From contig NZ_ML119088.1 of NCBI RefSeq assembly GCF_003789055.1, positions 158,330 through 222,329 of the forward strand: a DNA stretch of 64,000 nucleotides, read 5' to 3'. The notes under the pieces were generated by a model. The model was not told the DNA's origin, searched no databases, and saw only the letters and a program-made list of their open reading frames with translations. The DNA is from Histidinibacterium lentulum. Lineage in GTDB: Bacteria > Pseudomonadota > Alphaproteobacteria > Rhodobacterales > Rhodobacteraceae. This document shows positions 33,003 through 41,363 of the stretch, piece by piece (position 1 is the first letter of the stretch; each line of letters opens with the position of its first letter). A program made the position numbers and the translations under genes.

Positions 33003-33137
33003 TCACCTGACGGTCTGACCGGGGTCCTTCAGCACGCCGTTGTCATAGCCCTTGTCGCCGACCTTTGCGTCGGTGGCGGCAGGGCTCGCGAGACGGAAGC
33101 CGAGAAGCTGCCTGAGGTCGAGATTAACGATTTCCAT
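33003..33137 (-). CDS. RiPP precursor peptide 6 (44 residues), first in the operon
   Basis: Leader LDLRQLLGFRL at 6-16, core motif AKVGDKG at 24-30, tail YDNGVLKDPGQTVR. GGAG lies 9 bp before the ATG. It is the most divergent member in residues 1-5 and 17-24. Its start is 32 bp from the ATP-grasp start on the other strand, so promoters of the two units must overlap coding sequence. Confidence 0.75.
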   Translation of the reverse strand: MEIVNLDLRQLLGFRLASPAATDAKVGDKGYDNGVLKDPGQTVR

Positions 33138-33169
33138 GGGACAAACGCTCCATCTATACCGGCACCGTG

Positions 33170-34168
33170 ATGAAGCCGATGACCCTCGCCCCCGTCAAGC
33201 GCCGCGTGATCCATTTCGTGACACTGCGCGAACACGGATACACCTTTGCCAATGCCATGGAGGCGCTGGATGCGCGCGGGGTGCATGCCGTCCATGTGCC
33301 CTGGGATACGGTCTTCGCCAGCGAGACGCTGGCGCACGGGACCTGGGTGCTCGCGGATTTCGAGCGGCTCCCGCCGGGCGCGCTCGTCGCCGCGGGCAAG
33401 GTCTATCGGGCGTTGAAGGCGGCCGGGTGCCGGGTGCTCAACGATCCGGCGCGGTGGCTGCCGCGGGCGGACCTGATGCGCGCCCTCGAGGTCGAGGGGG
33501 TGAACTCCTACAGATGCTGGCGCCCGGCGGTGCAGGAGTGGCCTGACCGCTGGCCCGTGTTCCTGCGGCGTGCAAGCGGCCATACCGGGGCGGCGAGCGG
33601 TCTGCTCGGGAACCTCGACGAAGCCCGCGCGGCGCTGGAAGCGGCGCTCGACGAGGGCCTGCCGATCTCGGACCTGATCTTCGTCGAATACGCGGCCGAG
33701 CCGGTGCCGGGCCGGACGTATTTCCGCAAGTCCGCCGCCTTCCGCGTGGGGCCGCAGGTGCTCCGGGCCATCTCGGTGCACGGGGACGACTGGCTTCTGA
33801 AGCGCGGAACCTCCGAGCACGCGACCGAGTCCGACTATGCCGAGGAACGGGCCGAGATGACCGTTTATCCCCACGAGGATTTCGTCTGGAAGGTCTTCGA
33901 GATCGCCGGAGTGGAGTTCGGGCGCGTCGATTTCGGCCTGCGCGCCGGGCGTCTCGAGGTCTGGGAGGTCAACACGGCGCCGAACGTACGTCCGCCCTAC
34001 GAGCACGCCAATCCCGACCGCACCGAGACGGTGCGCCTCGCATTCGAAGGTCTGGTCACGGCGCTTCATGGTCTCGCCCGCACGCCCGGGGAGCCGGTCT
34101 CCATCGCGGGCGCCTTCCGGAGGCATCGCGCGAAGGGCACCGGGCACGCGATGCTGCATCACCTGTGA
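33170..34168 (+). CDS. ATP-grasp ligase 1 of the RiPP locus
   Basis: 332 residues, same fold and length as the next gene. The end has GRVDFGLRAGRLEVWEVNTAPN; the E-x-N of EVNTAPN (about residue 265) is the Mg-binding signature of ATP-grasp enzymes, and VFLRRASGHTG about residue 137 is a candidate phosphate loop. ATP-grasp enzymes activate a carboxylate as acyl phosphate and join it to an amine, thiol or alcohol. In RiPP loci they make ester/amide cross-links (graspetides) or extend peptides. No clear ribosome site: GTG at 33167 and ATG at 33170 or 33179 are all possible, and a TATACC box ends 7 bp before 33167, so a leaderless message is conceivable. Confidence 0.75.
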   Translation: MKPMTLAPVKRRVIHFVTLREHGYTFANAMEALDARGVHAVHVPWDTVFASETLAHGTWVLADFERLPPGALVAAGKVYRALKAAGCRVLNDPARWLPRADLMRALEVEGVNSYRCWRPAVQEWPDRWPVFLRRASGHTGAASGLLGNLDEARAALEAALDEGLPISDLIFVEYAAEPVPGRTYFRKSAAFRVGPQVLRAISVHGDDWLLKRGTSEHATESDYAEERAEMTVYPHEDFVWKVFEIAGVEFGRVDFGLRAGRLEVWEVNTAPNVRPPYEHANPDRTETVRLAFEGLVTALHGLARTPGEPVSIAGAFRRHRAKGTGHAMLHHL

Positions 34169-34277
34169 CGAGGGGCGTTGCATCCGCGTCCGGGCTCCGC
34201 CTGCCCGGGGGTGCCGGTCCGCAGGACGGGGCCGGGACGGATGCCGTTCGTCCTGGCGCGAGCGGAGGCTGAGCGAG

Positions 34278-35288
34278 ATGGCCGGCATCATGCGCCCCAT
34301 GAGGCTCGACCCGGTGAGCCGCCGCGCGATTTATTTCGTGACCCTGCGCGAGCATGGCTACACCTTCGCGCATGTCATCCGGGCGCTCGAGAGCCGCGGC
34401 GTTCATGCCCGGCATGTGCCCTGGGACACGGTCTTCGCCAGCGAGACCCTCGCGCATGGAACCTGGGTGCTCTCGGATTTCGAGCGCCTTCCGCCGGGGG
34501 CGCTGATGGCCGCGGGCAAGGTCCATCGTGCGTTGAAGGCGGCCGGGTGCCGCGTGCTCAACGATCCGGCGCGCTGGCTGCCGCGGGCGGATTTCCTGCG
34601 CAACCTGCAGCTTGCGGGGGTGAACAGCTTCGGGTGCTGGCGGCCGGCCGCGCGGGAATGGCCCGACCGCTGGCCGGTCTTCCTGCGCCGGGCCAGCGGG
34701 CACACCGGTAGCCGGACCGAACTCCTGGAGACGCCCGAGGCGGCGAGGGCGGCGCTGACCGAAGCGCTCGACGAGGGCCTGCCGCTGAGCGATCTCCTGT
34801 TTGTCGAATACGCGGGCGAGCCGGTTCCGGGTCAGACCTATTTCCGCAAGCACGCGGCCTTTCGCATCGGCCCGGAGGTGAGCCGCGAGGTCTCGGTGAA
34901 CGACACGACCTGGCTGGCCAAGGTCGGAGTCTCGGGGCTCGCCACCGATGAAGACTATGCCGCCGAGCGGGCCGAGATGGACGCCTATCCGCACGAGGAT
35001 TTCGTCTGGAAGGTCTTCGAGATCGTCGGACTGGAGTACGGCCGCGTCGATTTCGGCACGCGGGCCGAGCGGTTCGAGGTCTGGGAGGTGAACTCCAACC
35101 CCACGCTCTATGCCCCCCACGAGCACCGCAATGCCGACCGCGCCGAGACGATCCGCCTGTCCTTCGAGCGGCTGGTGACGGCGTTCTGGGGTCTCGCCCG
35201 GACACCCGGGGAGCCCGTATCGATCAAGGAGTGCTTCCGTCGCTACCGGTCGGAAGAGACCGGGATGGTGGCCCTGAGCAACCGGTGA
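34278..35288 (+). CDS. ATP-grasp ligase 2 of the RiPP locus
   Basis: 336 residues, clearly a paralogue of ligase 1: shared blocks include FVTLREHGYTFA, HVPWDTVFASETLAHGTWVL, ALKAAGCRVLNDPARWLPRA and YPHEDFVWKVFEI. The metal signature is EVWEVNSNPTL (about residue 271). It differs from ligase 1 in the region after HTG and in the last 40 residues, so the two may act on different precursors, act in sequence or form a heterodimer. A GGAGG site precedes the ATG. 109 bp separate the two genes. Confidence 0.75.
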   Translation: MAGIMRPMRLDPVSRRAIYFVTLREHGYTFAHVIRALESRGVHARHVPWDTVFASETLAHGTWVLSDFERLPPGALMAAGKVHRALKAAGCRVLNDPARWLPRADFLRNLQLAGVNSFGCWRPAAREWPDRWPVFLRRASGHTGSRTELLETPEAARAALTEALDEGLPLSDLLFVEYAGEPVPGQTYFRKHAAFRIGPEVSREVSVNDTTWLAKVGVSGLATDEDYAAERAEMDAYPHEDFVWKVFEIVGLEYGRVDFGTRAERFEVWEVNSNPTLYAPHEHRNADRAETIRLSFERLVTAFWGLARTPGEPVSIKECFRRYRSEETGMVALSNR

Positions 35289-35343
35289 GGCGGGGCGGTC
35301 TGCCCCGATCCGGCAGACGATCTGGAGGGGCCTCGCCGGGACC

Positions 35344-35372
35344 TTGTTCACCCCCCGGGTGAGGGTGAACAA
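35344..35372. terminator. Hairpin between convergent units
   Basis: TTGTTCACC pairs perfectly with GGTGAACAA around an 11-nt GC-rich loop. It sits between the ATP-grasp and helicase genes, whose stops face each other, and could end transcription from both sides. Confidence 0.5.
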
Positions 35373-35453
35373 TACGCACCCGCGTGTTCGGCTCGCTTGA
35401 ACCTGGTCCGACAGGCCAGGGCTGGGCCGCCGACAGAACCTGCTCCGCCTGGG

Positions 35454-38400
35454 TCAGCCGTAGACAAGCTCGGGGAGGATCACCTCCCAGGTCTTCCGCC
35501 GATAGTGGTGGCTGAAGGCCTCGTCTCCGTCTTCGGCCCGCCATTCGAGGATCATCGCGATCTCGCCCCGGGCGAACTGCATGCGCCCGGGAGGGCAGAA
35601 GTTGCGGGACATGCGGCCGAGAACACTGCCGGACTGGTCCTCAAGCACCCAGCGGTCCCTCTCGCGGCGGAGCGAGACCGGATCGCCGACCTGCGCCTGG
35701 GAGATGGCGGCGAGCGATCCGTGGCCGTGGGCGAGCCGTCCGGCAAAGGAAAGGTCCACGAGCTTCGGGTCGGGGGAAACGTACCGCACGCGGGCGCCGC
35801 GCAGGACGGATGATCCGGAGGTCACCCGCCGGTTGAGGATCGACGGATGCGGTGTCGGCACAATCGGGTGATGTCCTGAAGTCAGCAGCGTCAGGCTGGT
35901 CCTCGCGCGGGTCATGGCGACGTAGAAGAGACGGCGCGGCGCGTCGGCGTCCTCGCCTCGGGAAGTCCGGTCCCAGCCGCCGTCCAGGATTGCCACATGG
36001 TCGAATTCGAGGCCCTTGGCGCGGTGCGCCGTCAGGAGGAGCAGTCCGCGCTGTTCGGCCCGCGCCTCTCGCGCCCATTCGCCGAACCATTCCACCAGTT
36101 CGGGCACTGGTGCTGCCTTTTCCGAAAGCTCGCGGGCGAGGGTCCCGATGCCTTCGCCGATGAGGTCGGTCCAGCGGGAGACGGGCAGGGCGTTCAACGC
36201 GAGGGTCAGGTCGGCGATCGTCATCATGCGGGTCCGGTCTGCGAGCAGCGCGCGCACGAAGGCCTGCATCTCGCGCAGTCGCCAGATGCTCGGCAGGGCG
36301 TCGCTGGCGAGTTCGACGGGAAGTCCCTTCTCCTCGGCATAGGCGCGCACGGGCTCCAGCCTGCGCCATTCCCGCGCGATGATCGCGGTGCGGCGCCACT
36401 GCCAATCAGGATCGAGGCGGCTGAGCCGGATCAGCTCGTCCACGGCGGCCGCGGCCTGCGCCTCGTCGCCCGGGGGACAGGTCAGCAGGGAGACCCGGCC
36501 TTGCGCCACGGGGTCGTGGGCAGCCATCGCGCCTCCGAGGTTGGCCCTGCTGCGGGCGCGGTCGGGGGTGATGTCGTGATCGGCCTTCATCCGGCTGACC
36601 GCGGGCGCGATCACGCTGTTGGAGGCCGCGATGATATAGGCGGTGGAGCGGTAGTTCTCGGTCAGGAACACCGGCCGGGCGGCGTAGTCGGTCTCGAAGC
36701 GGCGGATGTACTCGATGGAGGCTCCGTTGAAGGCGTAGATGTTCTGGTCGTCGTCGCCCACGGCGAAGAGGCTGAGACGCAGGTCGGGATCCTCGAGCGA
36801 GCGGCCTGCCACGGCGGCGATGAGATCGTATTCCTCGGGTCCAATGTCCTGGTATTCGTCGACGAGGATCCAGCGGTAGCCCTGGATCAGCGTGTCGCGC
36901 AGCGCTTCGGCCTCGGATTTCGACAGACCGTCGCCGCGCAGGAGCCGGATCGCCTCGCGCATGATCCCGTCGAAGTCGCGCGCGCCGTCCTGCAGGCCGG
37001 CGAAGCTTGCGCCCACAAGGCGCATGGCAAGCGCGTGGCAGGTCGAGACCGTGACGAGGGTGGCGTCCTTGCCGATCAGGAGGCGCAGGCGTTCGCGGAT
37101 CTGGGCGGCCGCGTGCCGGTTGTAGGAGAGCACGAGGATGCCGCGGGGGTCCTCGCGGCGCACGCGCACGAGATAGGCGATGCGGTGGACGAGGACGCGT
37201 GTCTTGCCCGATCCCGGGCCCGCGAGGACGAGCACGTTCGTCTGCTCCCGGTCGTCGCGGACGATCTGTTCCTGCACCGGGTTGCCCAAGGCCTCCACGA
37301 TGGCCTTCCACGACGCGCCGGTGGTCTGACGGCGCAGCTCCGTGCCGCGGCCGGGAAGCCAGCGGCGCAGAAAGGTGTCGCGGTCGAGGACGAAATAGTC
37401 CGCCGAAAGTCTCAGTGCATCGGAGATGTTCTGAAGGCCCCTTTCGGCATAGGCGCTCATCACATGGGTCTGGATCGTCTGCTCGGCATAATGCTCTTCG
37501 AGCGGCTGGAAGTTCTCGACGGTGAAGAGACCGCCTTTCGTGTCCAGTCTGACGGTCATCGCGGGGCGAAAGACCGTGAGGCCGCGGCCGAGGGTGGCCA
37601 CGCCCTGTTCGTGCAGCCACAGGAGGGCGCGGTCCATGAGGCGGTTCATGTCGCGGACCTGCGTGCCGAGAAACGCGTCGCCCTTGAGTGCCGCGAGCAT
37701 GTTGCCGAGGGTCGTCTGGACCTGGAGGTCCTTTCCCTTCGTGCCCCTCGGCACACGCCCGACGAGATGGGAGAGCAGCAGCTGGGCGCCCTCGCGCCTC
37801 AGCCTGGCGGTCCCGTCGACGACCTCCCACGAGCGTTGCAGGCGGACCCAGAGGATATTCCGGTTGGCCTTGCGCAGGTTCAGGTTCCCGCGTCCGCCGT
37901 CCTGATCGCGGCCGTCCTGGGCCATGCCGCGCAGCAGGCCCTCGACGATATCGGGGCGGATCGCGCTGTGGCCCTTCTCGCGCAGCATCTGGCAGGTTTC
38001 GGCAAGGTGCAGAGGGAGGGCTTCGTCGCCATAGGCATCGGGCGCCGTCTCCCGCAGGAGGGCGATCAGATCCTCCTCGAGCCGGGCGGCGAGGTCGAAG
38101 CGGCGTTGCGAGCTGTCCTCGACGGACACGTGCACGAAGACGGTGACGGCCGTGTCGTCGCTGGCGATGCCCAGCGCCTCGAGATCGGTCAGAGCCCGGC
38201 GCAGCGCCGACCCGGTGAGGCGGCACGCGCCGGTCAGCTCGTCGGTGGAAATGCCGCGGTCGGGCTCGGCGTTCATGACGTGCCGCACGAGGTCAAGGAG
38301 GTCGCGGCGGCGCGCGCCGGTGATCGCGGCGCGATCGAGGATCTTCGCCGCCTCGTCGAGGGTCCGGATGCGCAGCGAGGACGGGAAGAGCTGGACCCTG

Positions 38401-40550
38401 TTCTCCTCGCGGGTCAGGAGCCTGGCCTCCTCCAGCCAGGCGACGGCGGTCTTCACGCGGGTGTCGTCGGTGGCGCTGTCGCGTTCGAATTCCTGGTCCT
38501 TTTCCTCTCGGACGATCTCTCCGGGCGTGACCACGACCTCGCCACTCTTCTTAGTGCGGCCGTCGAGGCGGCGGAGCGCCTTCAGGATCGCGCCGATCTC
38601 GTGCCGGGCGAGGCGGGAGCGGGCGGAGAGGCTGAATTGCCGCTCGACGTCGTCGGGGCTGAACAGAAGCACGCAATTGGCGGGGGCGCGGTCGCGGCCG
38701 GCGCGGCCGGCCTCCTGGAGATAGTTCTCGAGCGATCCCGGGATATCGCCGTGGACGACGAGGCGGATATCGGGCTTGTCGATCCCCATGCCGAAGGCGT
38801 TGGTCGCGGCTATGATCCGCAGGTCGCCGGTCCGGAACCGTTCCTGTATCTCGCTTTTCTCGTCCGGCGGCAGGCCGGCGTGGAACCTCTCGGCGGCCAG
38901 CCCCCGGGCCTTCAGGAATTCCGCGACCCGTTCCGTGGCGCGTCGGGTGGCGCAGTAGATCACGGCGCCCGAAACGCCCTCCTCGGGCAGGTTGGCCTCG
39001 ATCGCCGTCAGGATGTCCGCAAGCTTCGTCTGACTGTCGGTGGGCAGGACCTCGAAGCTGAGGTTGGTGCGGCTGGCCCCGCCGTCGAGCAGGATCAGCT
39101 CCACCCCGAGCCGGGTCGAGAAGTGATCGCGGATATCGCGCACGACCTCGGGTTTCGCGGTGGCGGTCAGGCAGAGCACGGGGGGAGGGTCGCGGTCTCC
39201 CAGCGACTCGCGGATGAAGCGGCTGACATAGCGGTAGTCGGGGCGGAAATCGTGGCCCCATTTGGAGACGCAATGGGCCTCGTCCAGCACCCAGAGCCCC
39301 ACCTCGCGCTGCGCGAGGACCGAGCGCACGGAGATGGCGCGCAACTGTTCGGGCGCGATCAGCAAGATCGACGCGTCGCCCATCCGCACCTTCTCGAGCG
39401 CGTCATGGCGTTCGGGCAGCGACAGCATGCCGTTCACCGTCACGGCGGAGGAAATGCCGGCCCGCGCGAGCCCCTGCACCTGGTCGGCCATCAGTGCGAC
39501 GAGGGGCGAGATCACGACGGTCAGCCCGCCCGTCCGCTCGAAGGTGGTGAGCGCGGGGATCTGGTAGCAGACGGACTTCCCCGTCCCGGTCGGCAGGATG
39601 CCGAGAACGCTCTGGCCCGACATCGCCTCGGCGACGATGCGCTCCTGCATCGGGCGCCCGGTCTCGTCCGCCGGTTCGGGCCGGAAGGCGGGAAAGCCGA
39701 ACCAGCGCGTGAGGGCGCTGGCGGGATCGGTCATCTCGGCGCACCAGGCACAGGCCGGGTCGCCGCAGGACGCGCCGCCCCGCAGGTCGCGGACAAGCTG
39801 CGAGGCCTCGGCGAACTGCGCCCTGACCCAGGGCGGCATGACCGACTCGCCGCCCGCCACGGTGATCCAGGAGAGCGCATAGGCCAGCGGCCAGCCGAGC
39901 TGCGGGTTGCCCAGCCGGTCCAGGGTCCGGTCCAGCATGTCCTTGCAGGATTGCCCTGCCAGAAGACGCCGGATCGCGGCCTCGGTCTCCGCGATGCCCG
40001 GTGCGGGGGCCGAGCGCAGGAGCTTGAAGACGTCGTCGAACCCGGCCGAGGCCTCCGCGCGGGTGGTCAGGTAGTGGTAGGCGGTCAGCGCGTCCGGTCT
40101 CTCCCGCGCCAGCGTCTCGAACGCGTCGACCTGGTTGCGGAAGACCTCGAAGACGAGCCGTGCGTCGAGTTCGGGGTCGTTCACATGCCCGGCCTGAAGC
40201 CGCCCGTCCACATGGTGCTTGACGAGGTGGTGGTAGGGGTTGCGCGGAAAGGCGAGGGGGTTGAGCCAGAGCGTGTCGATGGCCGCCTCGGCGAGGCTAG
40301 CGAGGCGTGGTCTGTTCGCCACGAGATGCGGCAGGTCATGGCGCAGGATGTTGTGGCCGATGACGTGATCGGCCCCGGCGCAGAACCGGTCGAGCTGTTC
40401 GAGGGCCTCGCCGAGAGAGCCCTTGCCGTGGACCAGTGCCGGGCCGCCTTCGCCCCTGACCGCTGCGAAGGCGAAGATCCGCGCCGTCGCTGGGTTCACC
40501 TCCAGATCGACGGAGACGCAACGGTCAAGAAATCCGGAAGGGATTGGCAA
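35454..40550 (-). CDS. Exonuclease - RecQ helicase - UvrD helicase fusion
   Basis: 1698 residues. Residues 1-170: DEDD-type 3'-5' exonuclease-like domain (SVDLEV, GHNILRHDLPHL). A Cys cluster follows (CGDPACAWC, about 268). RecQ-type SF2 helicase: LGILPTGTGKSVCYQIPAL (about 320), DEAHCVSKWGHDFRPDY (about 425) and ATNAFGMGIDKPDI. Then RQC/HRDC-like helical parts. UvrD-type SF1 helicase from about 1100: VLAGPGSGKTRVLVHRI, ILVDEYQDIGPEEYDL and LLTAHRAKGLEFDHVAILDGGW. It would unwind and trim DNA ends or recombination intermediates; a defence role is possible. The start must be the TTG at 40550: a stop lies 10 codons upstream and the exonuclease DxE starts at residue 15. Confidence 0.85.
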   Translation of the reverse strand: MPIPSGFLDRCVSVDLEVNPATARIFAFAAVRGEGGPALVHGKGSLGEALEQLDRFCAGADHVIGHNILRHDLPHLVANRPRLASLAEAAIDTLWLNPLAFPRNPYHHLVKHHVDGRLQAGHVNDPELDARLVFEVFRNQVDAFETLARERPDALTAYHYLTTRAEASAGFDDVFKLLRSAPAPGIAETEAAIRRLLAGQSCKDMLDRTLDRLGNPQLGWPLAYALSWITVAGGESVMPPWVRAQFAEASQLVRDLRGGASCGDPACAWCAEMTDPASALTRWFGFPAFRPEPADETGRPMQERIVAEAMSGQSVLGILPTGTGKSVCYQIPALTTFERTGGLTVVISPLVALMADQVQGLARAGISSAVTVNGMLSLPERHDALEKVRMGDASILLIAPEQLRAISVRSVLAQREVGLWVLDEAHCVSKWGHDFRPDYRYVSRFIRESLGDRDPPPVLCLTATAKPEVVRDIRDHFSTRLGVELILLDGGASRTNLSFEVLPTDSQTKLADILTAIEANLPEEGVSGAVIYCATRRATERVAEFLKARGLAAERFHAGLPPDEKSEIQERFRTGDLRIIAATNAFGMGIDKPDIRLVVHGDIPGSLENYLQEAGRAGRDRAPANCVLLFSPDDVERQFSLSARSRLARHEIGAILKALRRLDGRTKKSGEVVVTPGEIVREEKDQEFERDSATDDTRVKTAVAWLEEARLLTREENRVQLFPSSLRIRTLDEAAKILDRAAITGARRRDLLDLVRHVMNAEPDRGISTDELTGACRLTGSALRRALTDLEALGIASDDTAVTVFVHVSVEDSSQRRFDLAARLEEDLIALLRETAPDAYGDEALPLHLAETCQMLREKGHSAIRPDIVEGLLRGMAQDGRDQDGGRGNLNLRKANRNILWVRLQRSWEVVDGTARLRREGAQLLLSHLVGRVPRGTKGKDLQVQTTLGNMLAALKGDAFLGTQVRDMNRLMDRALLWLHEQGVATLGRGLTVFRPAMTVRLDTKGGLFTVENFQPLEEHYAEQTIQTHVMSAYAERGLQNISDALRLSADYFVLDRDTFLRRWLPGRGTELRRQTTGASWKAIVEALGNPVQEQIVRDDREQTNVLVLAGPGSGKTRVLVHRIAYLVRVRREDPRGILVLSYNRHAAAQIRERLRLLIGKDATLVTVSTCHALAMRLVGASFAGLQDGARDFDGIMREAIRLLRGDGLSKSEAEALRDTLIQGYRWILVDEYQDIGPEEYDLIAAVAGRSLEDPDLRLSLFAVGDDDQNIYAFNGASIEYIRRFETDYAARPVFLTENYRSTAYIIAASNSVIAPAVSRMKADHDITPDRARSRANLGGAMAAHDPVAQGRVSLLTCPPGDEAQAAAAVDELIRLSRLDPDWQWRRTAIIAREWRRLEPVRAYAEEKGLPVELASDALPSIWRLREMQAFVRALLADRTRMMTIADLTLALNALPVSRWTDLIGEGIGTLARELSEKAAPVPELVEWFGEWAREARAEQRGLLLLTAHRAKGLEFDHVAILDGGWDRTSRGEDADAPRRLFYVAMTRARTSLTLLTSGHHPIVPTPHPSILNRRVTSGSSVLRGARVRYVSPDPKLVDLSFAGRLAHGHGSLAAISQAQVGDPVSLRRERDRWVLEDQSGSVLGRMSRNFCPPGRMQFARGEIAMILEWRAEDGDEAFSHHYRRKTWEVILPELVYG

Positions 40551-40694
40551 GCGGAACGGGCCTTTACGCGGTCTTCTTCACCTTTTCGAGACTATTGTCC
40601 GATTGGACAGAGGGAAAGTGGGGATTGCCGGGCTCTGTTCGGATTTGCCGCCGGGCGGAATTGGTCCTTGAGAGGTCGCCGTGCGGGCAGGCCG

Positions 40695-40918
40695 CTAAGG
40701 CAGGGATCGGCGCGTCAGCTTGTCGAGCACGGCATCCGTCCGCTCCTGTGGGACGAGGGCGTAGCGTTCGATCTCGTTGCCCGCGTGGCGGCCCAGAAGT
40801 TCGGCCCGCCGCGCCAGGCATAGAAATGCCAGCGGTCGCCGGAGAGGGTCTGGCGGCGCACGCGGTGGGTGCCCTTGGGCAGGGGTGGAGACGGGGGGTT
40901 CGTGCGCCTCCCGGTCAC
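40695..40918 (-). pseudogene. Internally deleted, frameshifted integrase remnant
   Basis: One frame reads PPLPKGTHRVRRQTLSGDRW then HFYAWRGGPNFWA, the start of a family of alphaproteobacterial tyrosine integrases. A second frame continues with LLGRHAGNEIERYALVPQERTDAVLDKL, which looks like the integrase C-terminus around the catalytic Tyr. The middle, some 200 residues, is missing. It marks an old mobile-element scar beside the helicase gene. Confidence 0.5.
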
Positions 40919-40921
40919 GGC

Positions 40922-41220
40922 CGGCTTTTGAACTGGCCTGAGGGCGGAGAGGCGTCACTCATCGTGGTCAGCCTTTGCCGACGGATCGGCCGGGATGGTC
41001 TGAACGATCACCTCCAGGGCGGCACCGGTGATGGCAGTCGACCGGCGGATCGCCGAGGCGGGCAGGGGAGGTGTGGGGGGCTCGGGCGCGAAGGTCGGAC
41101 CGATTGCGACTGGGGCGGCTTCCGGGATTGGCCTCTGCCGCTCGGTGAGGTGTTCGCCACGGCTTGCCCAAAGAATGAGCAATTTCTCTTAAGTCTGTTA
41201 CGCAGTCCTCGTATGTGTTG
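40922..41220. other. Intergenic stretch without a supported gene
   Basis: Between the integrase remnant and the regulatory region of the EPS regulator. Short overlapping frames are Pro/Arg-rich and lack ribosome sites; I see no RNA gene. Confidence 0.4.
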
Positions 41221-41264
41221 CCTGCTGCACCGCGGCAGGAGACACAGAGCTTGCGACTCGCAAG
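41221..41264. promoter_or_regulatory. Two inverted repeats upstream of the EPS regulator
   Basis: CCTGC / GCAGG (41221-41239) and the near-continuous palindrome CTTGCGA-C-TCGCAAG (41250-41264) lie about 100-140 bp before the MarR-type gene. Candidate operator for it. Confidence 0.4.
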
Positions 41265-41363
41265 GCCTCTCGCTAGCCGTTCAACCATGAACGCACCGTT
41301 CCATCGGGCGAGGACACCGCGGCGAGGCCCGGTGCGGTAGCCGTGGCAGGGCGTGTTCCAGAG

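Noticed and set aside
31903..33137. Regularly spaced near-identical DNA words, at first sight like a repeat array or CRISPR
   Set aside because: The repeated word encodes KLLGFR of the six precursor peptides; spacing is irregular (120-290 bp), far beyond CRISPR spacing, and no cas gene is near.
35997..40823. A 1608-codon open frame on the plus strand opposite the helicase gene
   Set aside because: Its protein is low-complexity, Gly/Arg/Val/Gln/His-rich without motifs, and it is the antisense image of a gene with clear helicase motifs. High GC removes stops from the complementary frame.
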